Positions 39,002 through 48,288 of a stretch of DNA of 64,000 bases are shown piece after piece; within the stretch, counting starts at the first letter, position 1; each line of letters opens with the position of its first letter. The notes under the pieces are model-generated. The model saw only the letters and a list, made by a program, of their open reading frames with translations, did not search any database and was not told where the DNA came from. Both the position numbers and the translations under genes were made by a program. Source of the stretch: Nocardiopsis sp. CNR-923 (lineage in GTDB: Bacteria > Actinomycetota > Actinomycetes > Streptosporangiales > Streptosporangiaceae); contig NZ_MKKC01000022.1 of the NCBI RefSeq assembly GCF_001942255.1, positions 62,001 to 126,000 on the forward strand, written 5' to 3'.

Positions 39002-39478
39002 ATGCAGCTGGACGCGATGTACCAGGAGATCATCCTGGACCACTACCGCAACCCTCACCACAAGGGGCTGCGGGACCCGCACGACGCGGAGGCGCACCAC
39101 GTCAACCCCACCTGCGGGGACGAGGTGACGCTCCGGGTGGCGCTGGCCCCCGCGGACGGGGCGGCCCTCGACGAGAAGGCGATCGTCAGCGACGTCTCCT
39201 ACGAGGGGATGGGCTGCTCGATCAGCCAGGCCAGCACGTCGGTTCTCACCGACCTGCTGATCGGGCGGACGGTCGCCGAGGGCATGGCGACCCTGGAGGC
39301 CTTCACCGAGCTGATGCAGTCCAAGGGCCAGGGCGAGCCCGACGAGGACGTGCTGGAGGACGCGGTGGCGTTCGCCGGCGTGTCGAAGTACCCGGCACGG
39401 GTCAAGTGTGCGCTGCTGGGGTGGATGGCCTGGAAGGACGCTGTGTCGAAGTCCCTGGAGAAGGAAGGCGCCCGATGA
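39002..39478 (+). CDS. sufU: SufU sulfur acceptor
   Basis: Zn-dependent IscU-like protein of 158 residues. The metal and sulfur ligands are in NPTCGDEV (Cys and Asp), GMGCSISQAS and VKCALLGW. In Gram-positive bacteria SufU takes persulfide from SufS. ATG 39002 has GAGGAA about 10 bases upstream. It overlaps the next gene by ATGA. Confidence 0.95.
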   Translation: MQLDAMYQEIILDHYRNPHHKGLRDPHDAEAHHVNPTCGDEVTLRVALAPADGAALDEKAIVSDVSYEGMGCSISQASTSVLTDLLIGRTVAEGMATLEAFTELMQSKGQGEPDEDVLEDAVAFAGVSKYPARVKCALLGWMAWKDAVSKSLEKEGAR

Positions 39479-39855
39479 GCGAGAACGAGACGGCGAAGGC
39501 CGGGGCCGCCGAGGGCTCCGAGTCCGCCGAGCCCCTGTCCCCCGAAGCCGAGCAGCTGGTCGAGGAGATCGGCGAGGCGCTCAAGGACGTGATCGACCCC
39601 GAACTGGGAGTCAACGTCGTGGACCTGGGTCTGCTGTACGGGGTGAGCGCCGACGACGACGTCATCACCCTGGACATGACCCTGACCAGCGCGGCGTGCC
39701 CGCTGACCGACGTGATCGAGGACCAGGCCACCAGCGCCCTGGACGAGTTCGAGCGCGAGGTGAAGATCAACTGGGTCTGGATGCCGCCGTGGGGTCCGGA
39801 CAAGATCACCGACGACGGGCGGGACCAGTTGCGCATGCTGGGCTTCAACGTCTGA
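39475..39855 (+). CDS. SufT-like metal-sulfur cluster biosynthesis protein (DUF59/MIP18)
   Basis: Protein of 126 residues with the DUF59 motif DPELGVNVVDLGLLYG and the conserved Cys in TSAACPLTDVIEDQ. The C-terminal NWVWMPPWGPDKITDDGRDQ is typical of the suf-linked group. SufT helps mature Fe-S proteins in Gram-positive bacteria. It is the last gene of the operon and is followed by a perfect hairpin. Confidence 0.9.
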   Translation: MSENETAKAGAAEGSESAEPLSPEAEQLVEEIGEALKDVIDPELGVNVVDLGLLYGVSADDDVITLDMTLTSAACPLTDVIEDQATSALDEFEREVKINWVWMPPWGPDKITDDGRDQLRMLGFNV

Positions 39856-39900
39856 CGTGCCGTAGGAGACACCGCGCCGCGGGTGTCCGTGGAGGGTGAC

Positions 39901-39943
39901 GGGTGGGCGGGCCGGGACCCCGTGGGTCCCGGCCCGCCCACCC
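39901..39943 (+). terminator. Terminator hairpin of the suf operon
   Basis: Two exact 20-base arms (39901-39920, starting GGGTGGGCGG, and 39924-39943, ending CCGCCCACCC) with a 3-base loop, 45 bases after the sufT-like stop. It also faces the end of a convergent transporter remnant. Confidence 0.8.
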
Positions 39944-39951
39944 GATTCCTG

Positions 39952-40116
39952 CTACCGCGCCCTCCGGGTGACGATGATGCGGGCCGACACGGCCACGAAG
40001 GCGATCGGAGCGCTGGGAGCGAGGGGTTCGCCCAGCAGTGGCACCGCCCACGCCAGGGTGAGCACGGGCTGGGCGCGCTGGAGCTGGCTCCCCCGGGACA
40101 CGCCGATGGTCGCCAT
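39952..40116 (-). pseudogene. C-terminal remnant of an EamA-type transporter
   Basis: A 54-residue frame ends at 39952-39954. Its product contains VSRGSQLQRAQPVLTLAWAV and LLGEPLAPSAPIAFVAV, matching the last two spans of DMT/EamA exporters, and it ends in a basic RRAR. The rest of the gene is missing: upstream only about 20 open codons remain before an iron box. Either a deletion left this 3' end or it is a very short membrane protein; deletion is more likely. It differs from the intact EamA gene at 29506-30438. Confidence 0.55.
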
Positions 40117-40181
40117 TTGGCCGTACTCAGGCCACGAACCCGGCGAACTGGCGGACGAGCACGAGGATCACCCCACCTCTC

Positions 40182-40200
40182 TTAGGTAAGGCTAACCTAC
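40182..40200. promoter_or_regulatory. Near-consensus IdeR/DmdR iron box
   Basis: TTAGGTAAGGCTAACCTAC agrees with the consensus TTAGGTTAGGCTAACCTAA at 17 of 19 positions, a better match than the box before sufR. It stands upstream of the transporter remnant (minus strand). No intact gene starts next to it in either direction, so its original target may have been lost. Confidence 0.65.
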
Positions 40201-40269
40201 ATCCTTTCGGGTGGCCGGTGTTGGCCCCGCCCCCAACGCCCGGAGCCCGGGGCGCGGCGGCGTGGACGG

Positions 40270-42588
40270 TCAGCGGGCTGCGAGCAGCCCGGCGCGCAAC
40301 TCACCGGCGATATCGTCGTCACCGCGCAGTTCGAACCGGTCGATGAGCGCCTGGGGGTCGGCGAGGGCGGCCTCGTCGTCGCTGATCCGTCGGGCGAGGA
40401 TCCGCAGCGACTCCTCGGTGGAGGCGTGCGCGGTGTACCCGCTCAGGTGCAGGGCGCGCCCGGCGGGAGAGTAGCCGCTCAGGTCGGTCGACGGCAGCTT
40501 GCGCGCGTCGAGCCGATCGCCCGCCACGGTGATGAACATCCGGTCTCCGGGCTGGGCCGCCTGCCGACGCAGGAGCGGACGCAGGGAGTCGAACGCCGGC
40601 TGGTCGCGCCACACGAGCACGAGCAGATCCGCGCCGGGGGCGGTCAGGCACAGCAGACGGCCCGGCTGGAGACCCAGATGCGTCGCGTATCCCGCCGGAA
40701 CCGCCACGGGAGCCCCGTTGAGGTGGTCGGCGGTGATGTCGACCCGGTGCCACCAGCGCCCGTCCGGGGCGCGGAAGCACCGCGCCGCCATCGCCGGATC
40801 GCCCGGGGCCACGGGAGCCGCCGGAACGGCCATGGAGGGCGGGGGAACGGTCGGGATCGGGCCGGGGGGCATGCGGTCGGGCCGGTGCGCGGCCCCGGGA
40901 GGAGCGTACTCGGGTCTGTGGTGGTGGCTCTCGGGCGACGCAGCGCCGGAGGCCTCCTCGGGCACGGGACCCGCCTGCCCTTCGGGACGGCGCCGAATGG
41001 GCAGCCCGTTCTCGGTCCGGGCGCCGGAACCGCCCGACGAGCCGCTGGAGGGGGCCTCCATCGGCACAGACGGGTCGACGAACACGTGCCCGTCCTTGAG
41101 GCTCACCCCCGGGGTGCTCAACAACCAGGCCCGCAACTCCTGCTGACGGATACCGATCTGCCCCAACCGAAAGCCCGCTTCGGTGAGGCTCGGGGCGTCG
41201 GCGAGCAGCTCGCGGGTCTGCCAGCGCAGACGGTTGGGGTCGTCGGCGATCAGCCAGCCGTTGTGCATGCGGCGGTCGGTGAACAAGGTGATGACCACCC
41301 GCCACAGCGGCGTGTGCAGCGTGGGCACGTTCACGGCGTGGTCGGCGTGGGCGTTGATCAGCCGGTCGATGGTGGTGGCCGACCCCAACTGCTCGGACAG
41401 CTCGCGCAGGTGCTTGGTGATCGGCGCGCCCTCGGCGGAGTTCAGCCACCGCAACAGGCGTTCCTCGACCCGGCGCTGGGCCGCGCGGATCTCGGTGACG
41501 TCCACCGCGATCTGCTCGGAGAGCACGCGGATGCTGATCGGATCGGTGGCGAAGAGCCGCTCAGCGGCCACCGTGCGCTCCAGGTCGGGCCAGGAACGGA
41601 ACAGGCCGTCGACCAGGTCGACCAGGGGGTGGTCGCCCAGGGTCGGCGCGGGTTGCTCCTCCTCCACGGCCTCGGAGCGCATCGCCTTGGGCGGGCCGAA
41701 GGAGGGGCGGCGCAGCGTGCGGCCGGGACCCAACAGGGAGCTGCGGAACTGCGAGCGCAGGTCGCCCAGCCCCTCGGTGGCCGTGGAACCGGCGACGGCC
41801 TCGGCGCCCTGGACTCCGCCCGGGATCATCGCGGCGGAGCTGACCATGCCGGTCGGCGCGGAGCCCTGTCCGACCGCGGCGGCCTCGACCGTTCGGGCGC
41901 CCTCCGGGCCGTACTGGTCCTCGGCCCGTTGGGCGCGCAGGGCCCGAAGCGTGCGGATGGCCCGGGTCGCCGGGGTCTGCGGAGGCGCCGGGTCGGGCCC
42001 GGCGCCCTCGGAGACCTCCGACCCGCCGACCGTGCCCGTCGCGGCGGTCAGATACTCCAGCGCGTCCCGCACGTGCTCGGGGGCGGAGTCCGGCAGCCAG
42101 TGCGAGACCGTGCGTACCGCCTCCAGCATCAGCGCGGGGGAGGGCGTGGGGCCGCTGGGCAGTTCGCAGCAGGGCTGGAGGGCACGCCAGGCGACCGTGC
42201 TGACGATGTCCAGGACACCGCAACCGGGGATCGGCCACTCCCCGATCTCCTGGGGGCTGGCCGAGATGAGGTGCTCCCAGTCGCCCGCGGTCGCGGTGAC
42301 CGCGCCGCGCACGGGCTCGGCCAGGTCCGCGCAGTCCACCCGCTGGATGCGCAGGCTCGGGAGGAACTCGCCGAGCGGGACGTGCGCCCACTGTTCGGTG
42401 GCCAGTCGGGCGACGCCGTTGGCGAGCCAGGGCGGTCCGGCGATGTCGAGCACGCGCGCCACGGGCAGGGAGTGCCACCAGCCGTCGATGAGCCGGTCGT
42501 GGTGGAGCAGGGGTGCCACGTCCGGCGACCGCGACCACCGCAGGGCGGGAGCGAGGTCGACGAGGCAGATCGGGGAGACGGCGTTCAT
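40270..42588 (-). CDS. Large multi-domain protein with sigma-4-like HTH, function unknown
   Basis: Protein of 772 residues. ATG 42588 follows GAGGT. Three regions can be separated. Residues 1-170 are Trp-rich and begin NAVSPICLVDLAPALRWSRS. Residues about 300-500 look like a helix-turn-helix array: RLFATDPISIRVLSEQIAVD and VTEIRAAQRRVEERLLRWLN resemble sigma-70 region 4. After a Pro/Gly-rich linker (about 500-590) a C-terminal domain begins with CFRAPDGRWWHRVDITADHL. No catalytic motif is evident. A regulator with an unusual sensory part is one guess; I do not recognise the family. Confidence 0.5.
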   Translation of the reverse strand: MNAVSPICLVDLAPALRWSRSPDVAPLLHHDRLIDGWWHSLPVARVLDIAGPPWLANGVARLATEQWAHVPLGEFLPSLRIQRVDCADLAEPVRGAVTATAGDWEHLISASPQEIGEWPIPGCGVLDIVSTVAWRALQPCCELPSGPTPSPALMLEAVRTVSHWLPDSAPEHVRDALEYLTAATGTVGGSEVSEGAGPDPAPPQTPATRAIRTLRALRAQRAEDQYGPEGARTVEAAAVGQGSAPTGMVSSAAMIPGGVQGAEAVAGSTATEGLGDLRSQFRSSLLGPGRTLRRPSFGPPKAMRSEAVEEEQPAPTLGDHPLVDLVDGLFRSWPDLERTVAAERLFATDPISIRVLSEQIAVDVTEIRAAQRRVEERLLRWLNSAEGAPITKHLRELSEQLGSATTIDRLINAHADHAVNVPTLHTPLWRVVITLFTDRRMHNGWLIADDPNRLRWQTRELLADAPSLTEAGFRLGQIGIRQQELRAWLLSTPGVSLKDGHVFVDPSVPMEAPSSGSSGGSGARTENGLPIRRRPEGQAGPVPEEASGAASPESHHHRPEYAPPGAAHRPDRMPPGPIPTVPPPSMAVPAAPVAPGDPAMAARCFRAPDGRWWHRVDITADHLNGAPVAVPAGYATHLGLQPGRLLCLTAPGADLLVLVWRDQPAFDSLRPLLRRQAAQPGDRMFITVAGDRLDARKLPSTDLSGYSPAGRALHLSGYTAHASTEESLRILARRISDDEAALADPQALIDRFELRGDDDIAGELRAGLLAAR

Positions 42589-43227
42589 CCGCTGGGGACC
42601 TCGACCTCCTGGTGACTGCACGTGAATTGGGGAGGAACCGCACGGGCCTTCGGTTCAGTGCACCACAGTACGCGCCCCTCACCCATGGGTGGCCGGACCG
42701 GAGGGGCCGGTCGGTCGTGCCGTGGGTGGACACGGCGTGCCGGGGGACAGGGGGCGCCGTGAGTACTTGACGGAGATCGTACGTGGCCGGAAGCCACATG
42801 GGTACCCCCGGGACGTCCCGGTCTGCCTCGACCCGGTTGTGACCCGGCCGTGCGGGGACCGTGACAAGGGCCATCGCGGACGCGCCGGCCCCCGTCGGTG
42901 TGAGCCACCTCATAGTGCTCGGGGGCGGCGGAGGCCCTGCGGGGCAGGCGGTCGCGGTGCGCGGACCGCCCGGGACCAGGCCGGACCAGGGTGTACGACA
43001 CGTCCCGAGCCCTCCCCGTTCCGGCGTGCTGACGGTGGCCACCGGTATGCTGGTCGGGCACTGTCCTCGTCCGAACGCCCTTTGGCCGGATGGCCGCCGG
43101 GCGGCCGACCCGGGGTCGACGGTGTTCGGATCGGGGCGGCGGCATCGCGGCCCCTGCCAGACTTCCGTTCCCGCGCGCCCTCGGCGCGACGCGCGCGTGG
43201 GGCGGTCGAGCCGGACGATTGGTTGAC
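42589..43227. other. Divergent intergenic region, no gene recognised
   Basis: About 640 bases between the divergent 772-aa gene and the SGNH hydrolase gene. Frames here are shadows. A TTGACG at 42768-42773 is a possible -35 element reading right, but no matching -10 was found. Confidence 0.4.
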
Positions 43228-44178
43228 GTGACTGACGTAGAGACGAATCCCCCAGCGGCCGCGCGCGCGAGACGACCGGACGCCATCCGGTCCTACGTCG
43301 CGATCGGCGACAGCATCACCGAGGGGATGGAAGACGACAGCGGACCGAACGGCGAGTACCGAGGCTTCGCCGACCGCCTCGCGGAGCACCTCGGCTCCTA
43401 CACGCCCGACTTCCGCTACGCGAACCTCGCCGTGCGCGGCCGCCGGATGCGGCACATCTTCGGTGAACAGCTCGACCTGACCCTGGAGTGGAAGCCGGAC
43501 CTGGTGACCGTCCTGGCGGGCGGCAACGACGTGCTGCGCCCCGGCGGTGACCTCGACGAGCTCGCCGAGCAGTTCGAGGCGGGCATCCGGAAGTTGCGCG
43601 ACGCCGGGATCCGCGTCGTGATCCTGTCCGGCCACGACACCGGGTGGATCCCCGTCCTGCGCTACTACCGCGGCCGCATCGCCGTGTTCAGCATGCACAT
43701 GCGCGCCGTCGCCGAGCGCACCGGCACCGAGATCGTGGACCTGTGGGCGCTCAACGCCCTCACCGACTCCCGTGCCTGGAGCGACGACCGCCTCCACCTC
43801 AACGGCGCCGGGCACCGGATCGTCGCGGCACGCATCGCCGACCTGCTCGGCTTCCCGATGGGCCCCCGCGAGTCCTGGACCGACCCGTGGAGCACCCCGC
43901 CCCAGCAGCTGCCGCGCATCCTGCGACGTCGGGAGAACCGCCGCTGGGCCCGCCAGTACCTGGTGCCGTGGCTGCGCCGCCGTGCCCTGGGCCGATCGTC
44001 CGGCGACGGCCGCCTTCCCAAACGGCCCACGCTCGCATACCTGCACGACGAGGCGACCCGAGAGCGGATGGCGCGCGCCATCGAGGAGGCCGCGGACCGC
44101 GGCGGGTTCGAGGCCGTCGGCGGGGGCGTGCCGACCAGCAGCCCGTCGGGTACGAAGGGTCCCGCTCCCAGCCATTAG
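43228..44178 (+). CDS. SGNH/GDSL-family hydrolase
   Basis: Protein of 316 residues, predicted cytosolic esterase or lipase. The catalytic Ser block is SYVAIGDSITEGMEDD, block III is VLAGGNDVLRPGG with the oxyanion Asn, and the Asp-His pair is in DDRLHLNGAGHRIVA. No signal peptide or membrane span. The C-terminal 90 residues are basic and specific to this actinobacterial group. GTG 43228 is supported by family N-termini rather than by a strong ribosome site. Substrate unknown. Confidence 0.85.
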   Translation: MTDVETNPPAAARARRPDAIRSYVAIGDSITEGMEDDSGPNGEYRGFADRLAEHLGSYTPDFRYANLAVRGRRMRHIFGEQLDLTLEWKPDLVTVLAGGNDVLRPGGDLDELAEQFEAGIRKLRDAGIRVVILSGHDTGWIPVLRYYRGRIAVFSMHMRAVAERTGTEIVDLWALNALTDSRAWSDDRLHLNGAGHRIVAARIADLLGFPMGPRESWTDPWSTPPQQLPRILRRRENRRWARQYLVPWLRRRALGRSSGDGRLPKRPTLAYLHDEATRERMARAIEEAADRGGFEAVGGGVPTSSPSGTKGPAPSH

Positions 44179-44270
44179 GACGCGTGCGGTGGATGCCGCC
44201 CGTCGCGCAGCGGGGTATGTGCCCGCGGCCCACGCTTCGGGCGCCCGCTCCGGAACGGCCCGGGACCGGC

Positions 44271-45449
44271 TCAGCTGCGGGAGAGCGACTGGATCAGGTC
44301 GGACACGTGGACCACGCCCACGACCTGGCCGTAGGAGTTGACGGCGATCAGGTCCTCGTAGACCCGCGCGTTGTCCTGCCCGGCCACGCGCAGCGCGGCG
44401 ATCGCCGACATCCACGCGGGCACGGTCCTCGGCGACTCCGCCAGCCGCATCGAGGGGCGCTTGGCGTGCAGCGCGTGCCCGTACCGGCCGGTCACCGACA
44501 GCAGGAACCGCGTCCGGTCGATGACGCCCAGCGGGCGGTCCCGGTGGTCGATGAGGATGACGCTGTTGAGCGCCGGGTCACCGGTGAACGCGTCGAGGAT
44601 CTCCTCGGCCGTGGAGTCGGAGTCGAAGCCCACCGGCGGGAGCATGAACTCCGTGATCTGCGGCCCGGCGTCGCTCGGGTCCTGGTCGGTCGGCACGGGT
44701 TCGGGCACGGGCGTCACGCGTCCGCCCGGCCGCCAGTCGCTGTCGGCGAAGAAGTCGCCGGTTCCCACGCGCAGGCCGCAGCGGCGCAGCCGGACGACGT
44801 CCTCGGCGCTGGAGACGCCCGCCGCCATCGCGTAGACCCCGCTGCCCCGGCCGATACGGGCCAGCCCCTCGACGATGGTGGTCCGCCGCTGGTCGGAGGA
44901 GACCCCCGACACGATCGTGGGGTCCAGCCGGACGAGGAAGGGCGTGGTCTCCAGGATCAGGTCAGGGCGGACCAGCGCGGTGCCGAAGCCGCAGCGGAAC
45001 CCGGCGGTCCGCAGCCGCGCCACACCGGAGGCGATGGTCCCGCGGGGCAGGTCGGCCAGGTCCGCCGTGAGCATGACAGTGATGTCGCGCGGGCGTCGGC
45101 CCGCCTGGCGCAGTCGGCTGTCGAGCAGGGAGACGAACGCGTCGCCCGCGGTCAGCGTCCGTGCGGGAAGGGGCAGGACGAGCGGCAGCAGGCTCTCGGT
45201 GCTCGCCGCCTCCTTGACCAGCGCCAGCAGCCATTCGGCGACCACGACCTGTTCCCGGTCGGTCACCTCGACGACACCGTCCCGGCCGGCGGGCGGCAGG
45301 GACGTGACGACCTCGACGGCCACGACGGCACCGGAGTCGAGGTCCACCACGGGCCGGAAGGTCACGGAGTCGGAGGAACGCCGGGCGCCGGGCGGGCTCT
45401 CGCCGGTGGGAGGGCTCTCTTCGACATGCTGGGGCGAAGGGACAGTCAC
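44271..45449 (-). CDS. Degenerate EAL domain with C-terminal CBS pair
   Basis: Protein of 392 residues. The first 250 align with an EAL phosphodiesterase fold: FRPVVDLDSGAVVAVEVVTS is the usual FQPIVDL...EAL segment, but EAL has become EVV and the downstream metal ligands (for example the Asn of the VNLS strand, here VLPLPARTLT) are missing. ITVMLTADLADLPRG and GFGTALVRPDLI keep the barrel. Residues about 265-390 form two CBS repeats (MLPPVGFDSDSTAEEILDAF and VAVNSYGQVVGVVHVSDLI-like ends). It cannot be a normal c-di-GMP hydrolase; binding of a nucleotide as a sensor is plausible. Confidence 0.75.
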   Translation of the reverse strand: MTVPSPQHVEESPPTGESPPGARRSSDSVTFRPVVDLDSGAVVAVEVVTSLPPAGRDGVVEVTDREQVVVAEWLLALVKEAASTESLLPLVLPLPARTLTAGDAFVSLLDSRLRQAGRRPRDITVMLTADLADLPRGTIASGVARLRTAGFRCGFGTALVRPDLILETTPFLVRLDPTIVSGVSSDQRRTTIVEGLARIGRGSGVYAMAAGVSSAEDVVRLRRCGLRVGTGDFFADSDWRPGGRVTPVPEPVPTDQDPSDAGPQITEFMLPPVGFDSDSTAEEILDAFTGDPALNSVILIDHRDRPLGVIDRTRFLLSVTGRYGHALHAKRPSMRLAESPRTVPAWMSAIAALRVAGQDNARVYEDLIAVNSYGQVVGVVHVSDLIQSLSRS

Positions 45450-45481
45450 ACACCCATAGTGGCGGGACCGGAACCCGCGCA

Positions 45482-45514
45482 GAAGGTCTGTGGGCCGCTG
45501 TTCAACAGACCTTC
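45482..45514. promoter_or_regulatory. Inverted repeat upstream of the EAL-CBS gene
   Basis: Exact 10-bp arms GAAGGTCTGT (45482-45491) and ACAGACCTTC (45505-45514) separated by 13 bases, 33 bases upstream of the EAL-CBS start. The arms are too far apart and too AT-balanced for a simple terminator, so an operator is more likely. Confidence 0.4.
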
Positions 45515-45569
45515 ACCTGCACGCAGTCACTGCGGGTCAGGCGCGGTCACCCGTACCTGACAAGGCGAA

Positions 45570-45598
45570 CGGGCGCCACGGCGGTGCCGTGACGCCCG
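45570..45598 (-). terminator. Hairpin terminator after fabF
   Basis: Imperfect inverted repeat CGGGCGCCACGGC (45570-45582) with GCCGTGACGCCCG (45586-45598; one mismatch), 11 bases after the fabF stop on the minus strand. It ends the fab operon. Confidence 0.6.
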
Positions 45599-45608
45599 AA
45601 GGGCCGGG

Positions 45609-46847
45609 TCAGGCGCGGCGGAACGCCAGGGCGACGTTGTGCCCGCCGAAACCGAAGGACTCGTTGATGGCCGCCACGTCGCCGGCGGGCATGTCCCGGG
45701 GTTTGTCGCGGACGATGTCCACGACGACCTCCGGGTCGAGCTCCTCGATGTTGATCGTCGGCGGGATGCGACCGTCGTGCAGAGCCAGGACCGTGGCGAT
45801 CGACTCCACGGCTCCGGCGCCGCCCAGCAGGTGGCCGGTCATCGACTTGGTCGAGGTCACCGCGACGCGGTCGGCGGCGCTGTCGCCCAGGGCGGAGCGG
45901 ATCGCGCGGGTCTCGCCGACGTCACCGGCGGGCGTCGACGTGGCGTGCGCGTTGACGTGCACGATGTCGCTGGGAGTGAGACCGCCGTCGGCCAGGGCCA
46001 GGTCGATCGCGCGGGCCTGCCCCGCGCCCTCGGGGTCGGGCTGGACGATGTCGTAGGAGTCGGCGGTGTAGCCCACGCCGGCGGCGTGCGCGTACACGCG
46101 GGCACCCCTCCTGGCGGCGTGCTCCGCGGACTCCAGGACCACGATCCCGGCGCCCTCGCCCATGACGAACCCGTCACGGTTCCTGTCCCACGGGCGTGAG
46201 GCGCCCTGCGGGTCGTCGTTGCGGGTGGACAGGGCGCGCATGGACGCGAACGAGGCGATGTTGAGCGGGTGGATCGCCGCCTCGGTGCCTCCGGCGATGA
46301 CGATGTCGGCGCGGCCGTCGCGGATCATGTCGATCGCGTTGGCGATGGCCTCGGCACTGGACGCGCATGCGCTGACCGGGGCGTGCGCGCCGGCACGGGC
46401 GCCGTACTCCAGGGAGACCGCCGCGGCGGGGCTGTTGGGCATGAGCATGGGCACGGTGAACGGGGAGACCCGCTTCCAGCCCTTCTCACGGAAGGTGTCG
46501 TACTGCTCAAGGATGGTGAGGATCCCACCGATACCGCTGGAGACGACGACGCCCAGGCGCACGGGGTCGACCTCGGGGCTGCCCGCGTCGGCCCAGGCCT
46601 CCTCGGCGGCGATCAGGGCGAACTGCTGGGTGCGGTCGAGCCTGCGCAGCCTCGGGCGGGGAAGCTTCTCGGAGGGCTCCTGTGCGATGCGCCCGGCGAA
46701 GTGCACCGGAAGCGCCTCGTGCCAGTCGGGGTCGAGCATGGTGACACCGGACCGGCCGTCGAGGAGCGCGGACCATGTGGTCGCGACGTCACCCCCGAGG
46801 GGGGTGGTGGCACCGAGGCCGGTGACGACGACATCGGTCTTGGACAT
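45609..46847 (-). CDS. fabF: 3-oxoacyl-ACP synthase II (FabF)
   Basis: Condensing enzyme of 412 residues for fatty acid elongation. The nucleophile is in VSACASSAEAIANA, and the two His are in HVNAHATSTPAGD and KSMTGHLLGGAGAVE. ATG 46847 is chosen since the protein then starts SKTDVVVTGLGATTPLGGD like its relatives. Last gene of the fabD-fabH-acpP-fabF cluster. Confidence 0.95.
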   Translation of the reverse strand: MSKTDVVVTGLGATTPLGGDVATTWSALLDGRSGVTMLDPDWHEALPVHFAGRIAQEPSEKLPRPRLRRLDRTQQFALIAAEEAWADAGSPEVDPVRLGVVVSSGIGGILTILEQYDTFREKGWKRVSPFTVPMLMPNSPAAAVSLEYGARAGAHAPVSACASSAEAIANAIDMIRDGRADIVIAGGTEAAIHPLNIASFASMRALSTRNDDPQGASRPWDRNRDGFVMGEGAGIVVLESAEHAARRGARVYAHAAGVGYTADSYDIVQPDPEGAGQARAIDLALADGGLTPSDIVHVNAHATSTPAGDVGETRAIRSALGDSAADRVAVTSTKSMTGHLLGGAGAVESIATVLALHDGRIPPTINIEELDPEVVVDIVRDKPRDMPAGDVAAINESFGFGGHNVALAFRRA

Positions 46848-46995
46848 GATCCGATCGCCCTTCTCGTGGATCGTACCCGGCCGCGGGGAACCGGGAGGCG
46901 TTGGCGGATGTCTGGACGGGTCCGGGCGGCGCGCGCCGCCCGGGTTCGCGGACGTGGCCGCCGGGGCCTCCCCGGCCCCGGTGACCACGGGGACG

Positions 46996-47235
46996 CTACT
47001 TCTGGATGAAGGTGATGACGTCCTGGACCGTCTTCAGGTCCTTGAGTTGGTCGTCGGGGATCTCGACGCCGAACTTGTCCTGGGCGGCGACGGCGATCTC
47101 CACCATGGACAGCGAGTCGATGTCCAGGTCGTCGACGAAGCTCTTCTCCGGGGTGACCTCGGAGGGCTCGGTGCCGACGATCTCCTCGATGATCTCGCCG
47201 AGGCCGGTCAGGATCTCCTGCTCGCTGTGGGCCAT
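46996..47235 (-). CDS. acpP: Acyl carrier protein
   Basis: Acidic protein of 79 residues. The phosphopantetheine Ser is in DDLDIDSLSMVEI. The length and the position between fabH and fabF are standard. It carries the growing acyl chain for FabD, FabH and FabF. Confidence 0.96.
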   Translation of the reverse strand: MAHSEQEILTGLGEIIEEIVGTEPSEVTPEKSFVDDLDIDSLSMVEIAVAAQDKFGVEIPDDQLKDLKTVQDVITFIQK

Positions 47236-47329
47236 GTCGTGTGTCTCCTTGCTTGACGTTCTGTTCCGGGGGCGTCCCGCGCTGTGCGGGGCCGGCTCGT
47301 GCGGAGTGCCGCGGACCGGGGGTGCGGGA

Positions 47330-48285
47330 TCAGGGGATGCGGATCACCTGAGCGGCGTACACCAGTCCCGCCCCGAAGCCCAGGGTGAGCACGGTGCTCC
47401 CCGAGGGCAGTTCTCCGCGTCCGACCATGCGCGAGAGCGCGAGGGGAATGGACGCGGAGGAGGTGTTGCCAGCGGTGACGATATCGCGGGCCACGAGTGC
47501 CTGTGGCGCACCCAGCTTCCGGGCGATCGACTCCACGATGCGCAGATTGGCCTGGTGCGGCACGAACGCGGTCAGCTCACCGGGTTCCACCCCGGCCCTG
47601 TCCAGGGCCTCCAGCGCGACCTTGTACAGCTCCGTGGTGGTCCAGCGGAAGACCGCCTGACCCTCCTGGTAGAGGTACTTGTGGTCGCGCAGGTAGATCT
47701 TTTCGGCGCGGTCGCCGTCCGAGCCCCAGACCACGGGGCCGATGCCGTGCTCCTCGGCCGCGGAGACCACGACGGCGCCCGCGCGTCGGCGAAGATCACA
47801 CAGGTGGACCGGTCGTCCCAGTCCACCCACTCGCTGAGCTTCTCGGAACCGACCACCAGCACGTTGCGGGCGCTCCCGGCGCGCACCGCGTCCGAGGCGA
47901 CGCCGAGCGCGTAGCAAAAGCCCGCGCAGGCGGCGTTGACGTCGAAGGCCCCGGGGGCGGTGACGCCCAGGCGCGCGGCGACCGTCGCGGCGGTGTTGGG
48001 AATCTGGTCGGTGGCGGTGCACGTGGCGACGATCACCAGGTCGATGTCGTCGGGGGACAGCCCGCTGGCGGCCAGCGCCTTGCCGCCCGCGGCCACGCCC
48101 ATGCTCGCCACGGTGTCCTCGGGTCCGGCGATGCGGCGCTCCTCGATGCCGACACGGCTGCGGATCCACTCGTCGGTGGTCGCGACCCGGGCCTCCAGGT
48201 CGGCGTTGGTCACGACCCGCGAGGGCTGGTACTCGCCGAAGGCGACGATGGCCGCGCCCGCGGGAGTGCTCGGGGTGTTGAACAT
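47330..48285 (-). CDS. fabH: 3-oxoacyl-ACP synthase III (FabH), frameshifted
   Basis: Starter condensing enzyme of 318 residues after repair. The first half holds TTDEWIRSRVGIEERR and DVNAACAGFCYALGVA with the catalytic Cys. The frame breaks near 47785 just after TCVIFAD; one added G continues GAGAVVVSAAEEHGIGPVVW. The second half has the catalytic His in VPHQANLRIVESIARK and Asn in GNTSSASIPLALSR. The gene is essential in bacteria without another initiator, so a real lesion is unlikely. Three bases separate it from the fabD stop. Confidence 0.93.
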
Positions 48286-48288
48286 GTC

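Noticed and set aside
44271-45449. Active c-di-GMP phosphodiesterase
   Set aside because: EAL is EVV and other metal ligands are missing.
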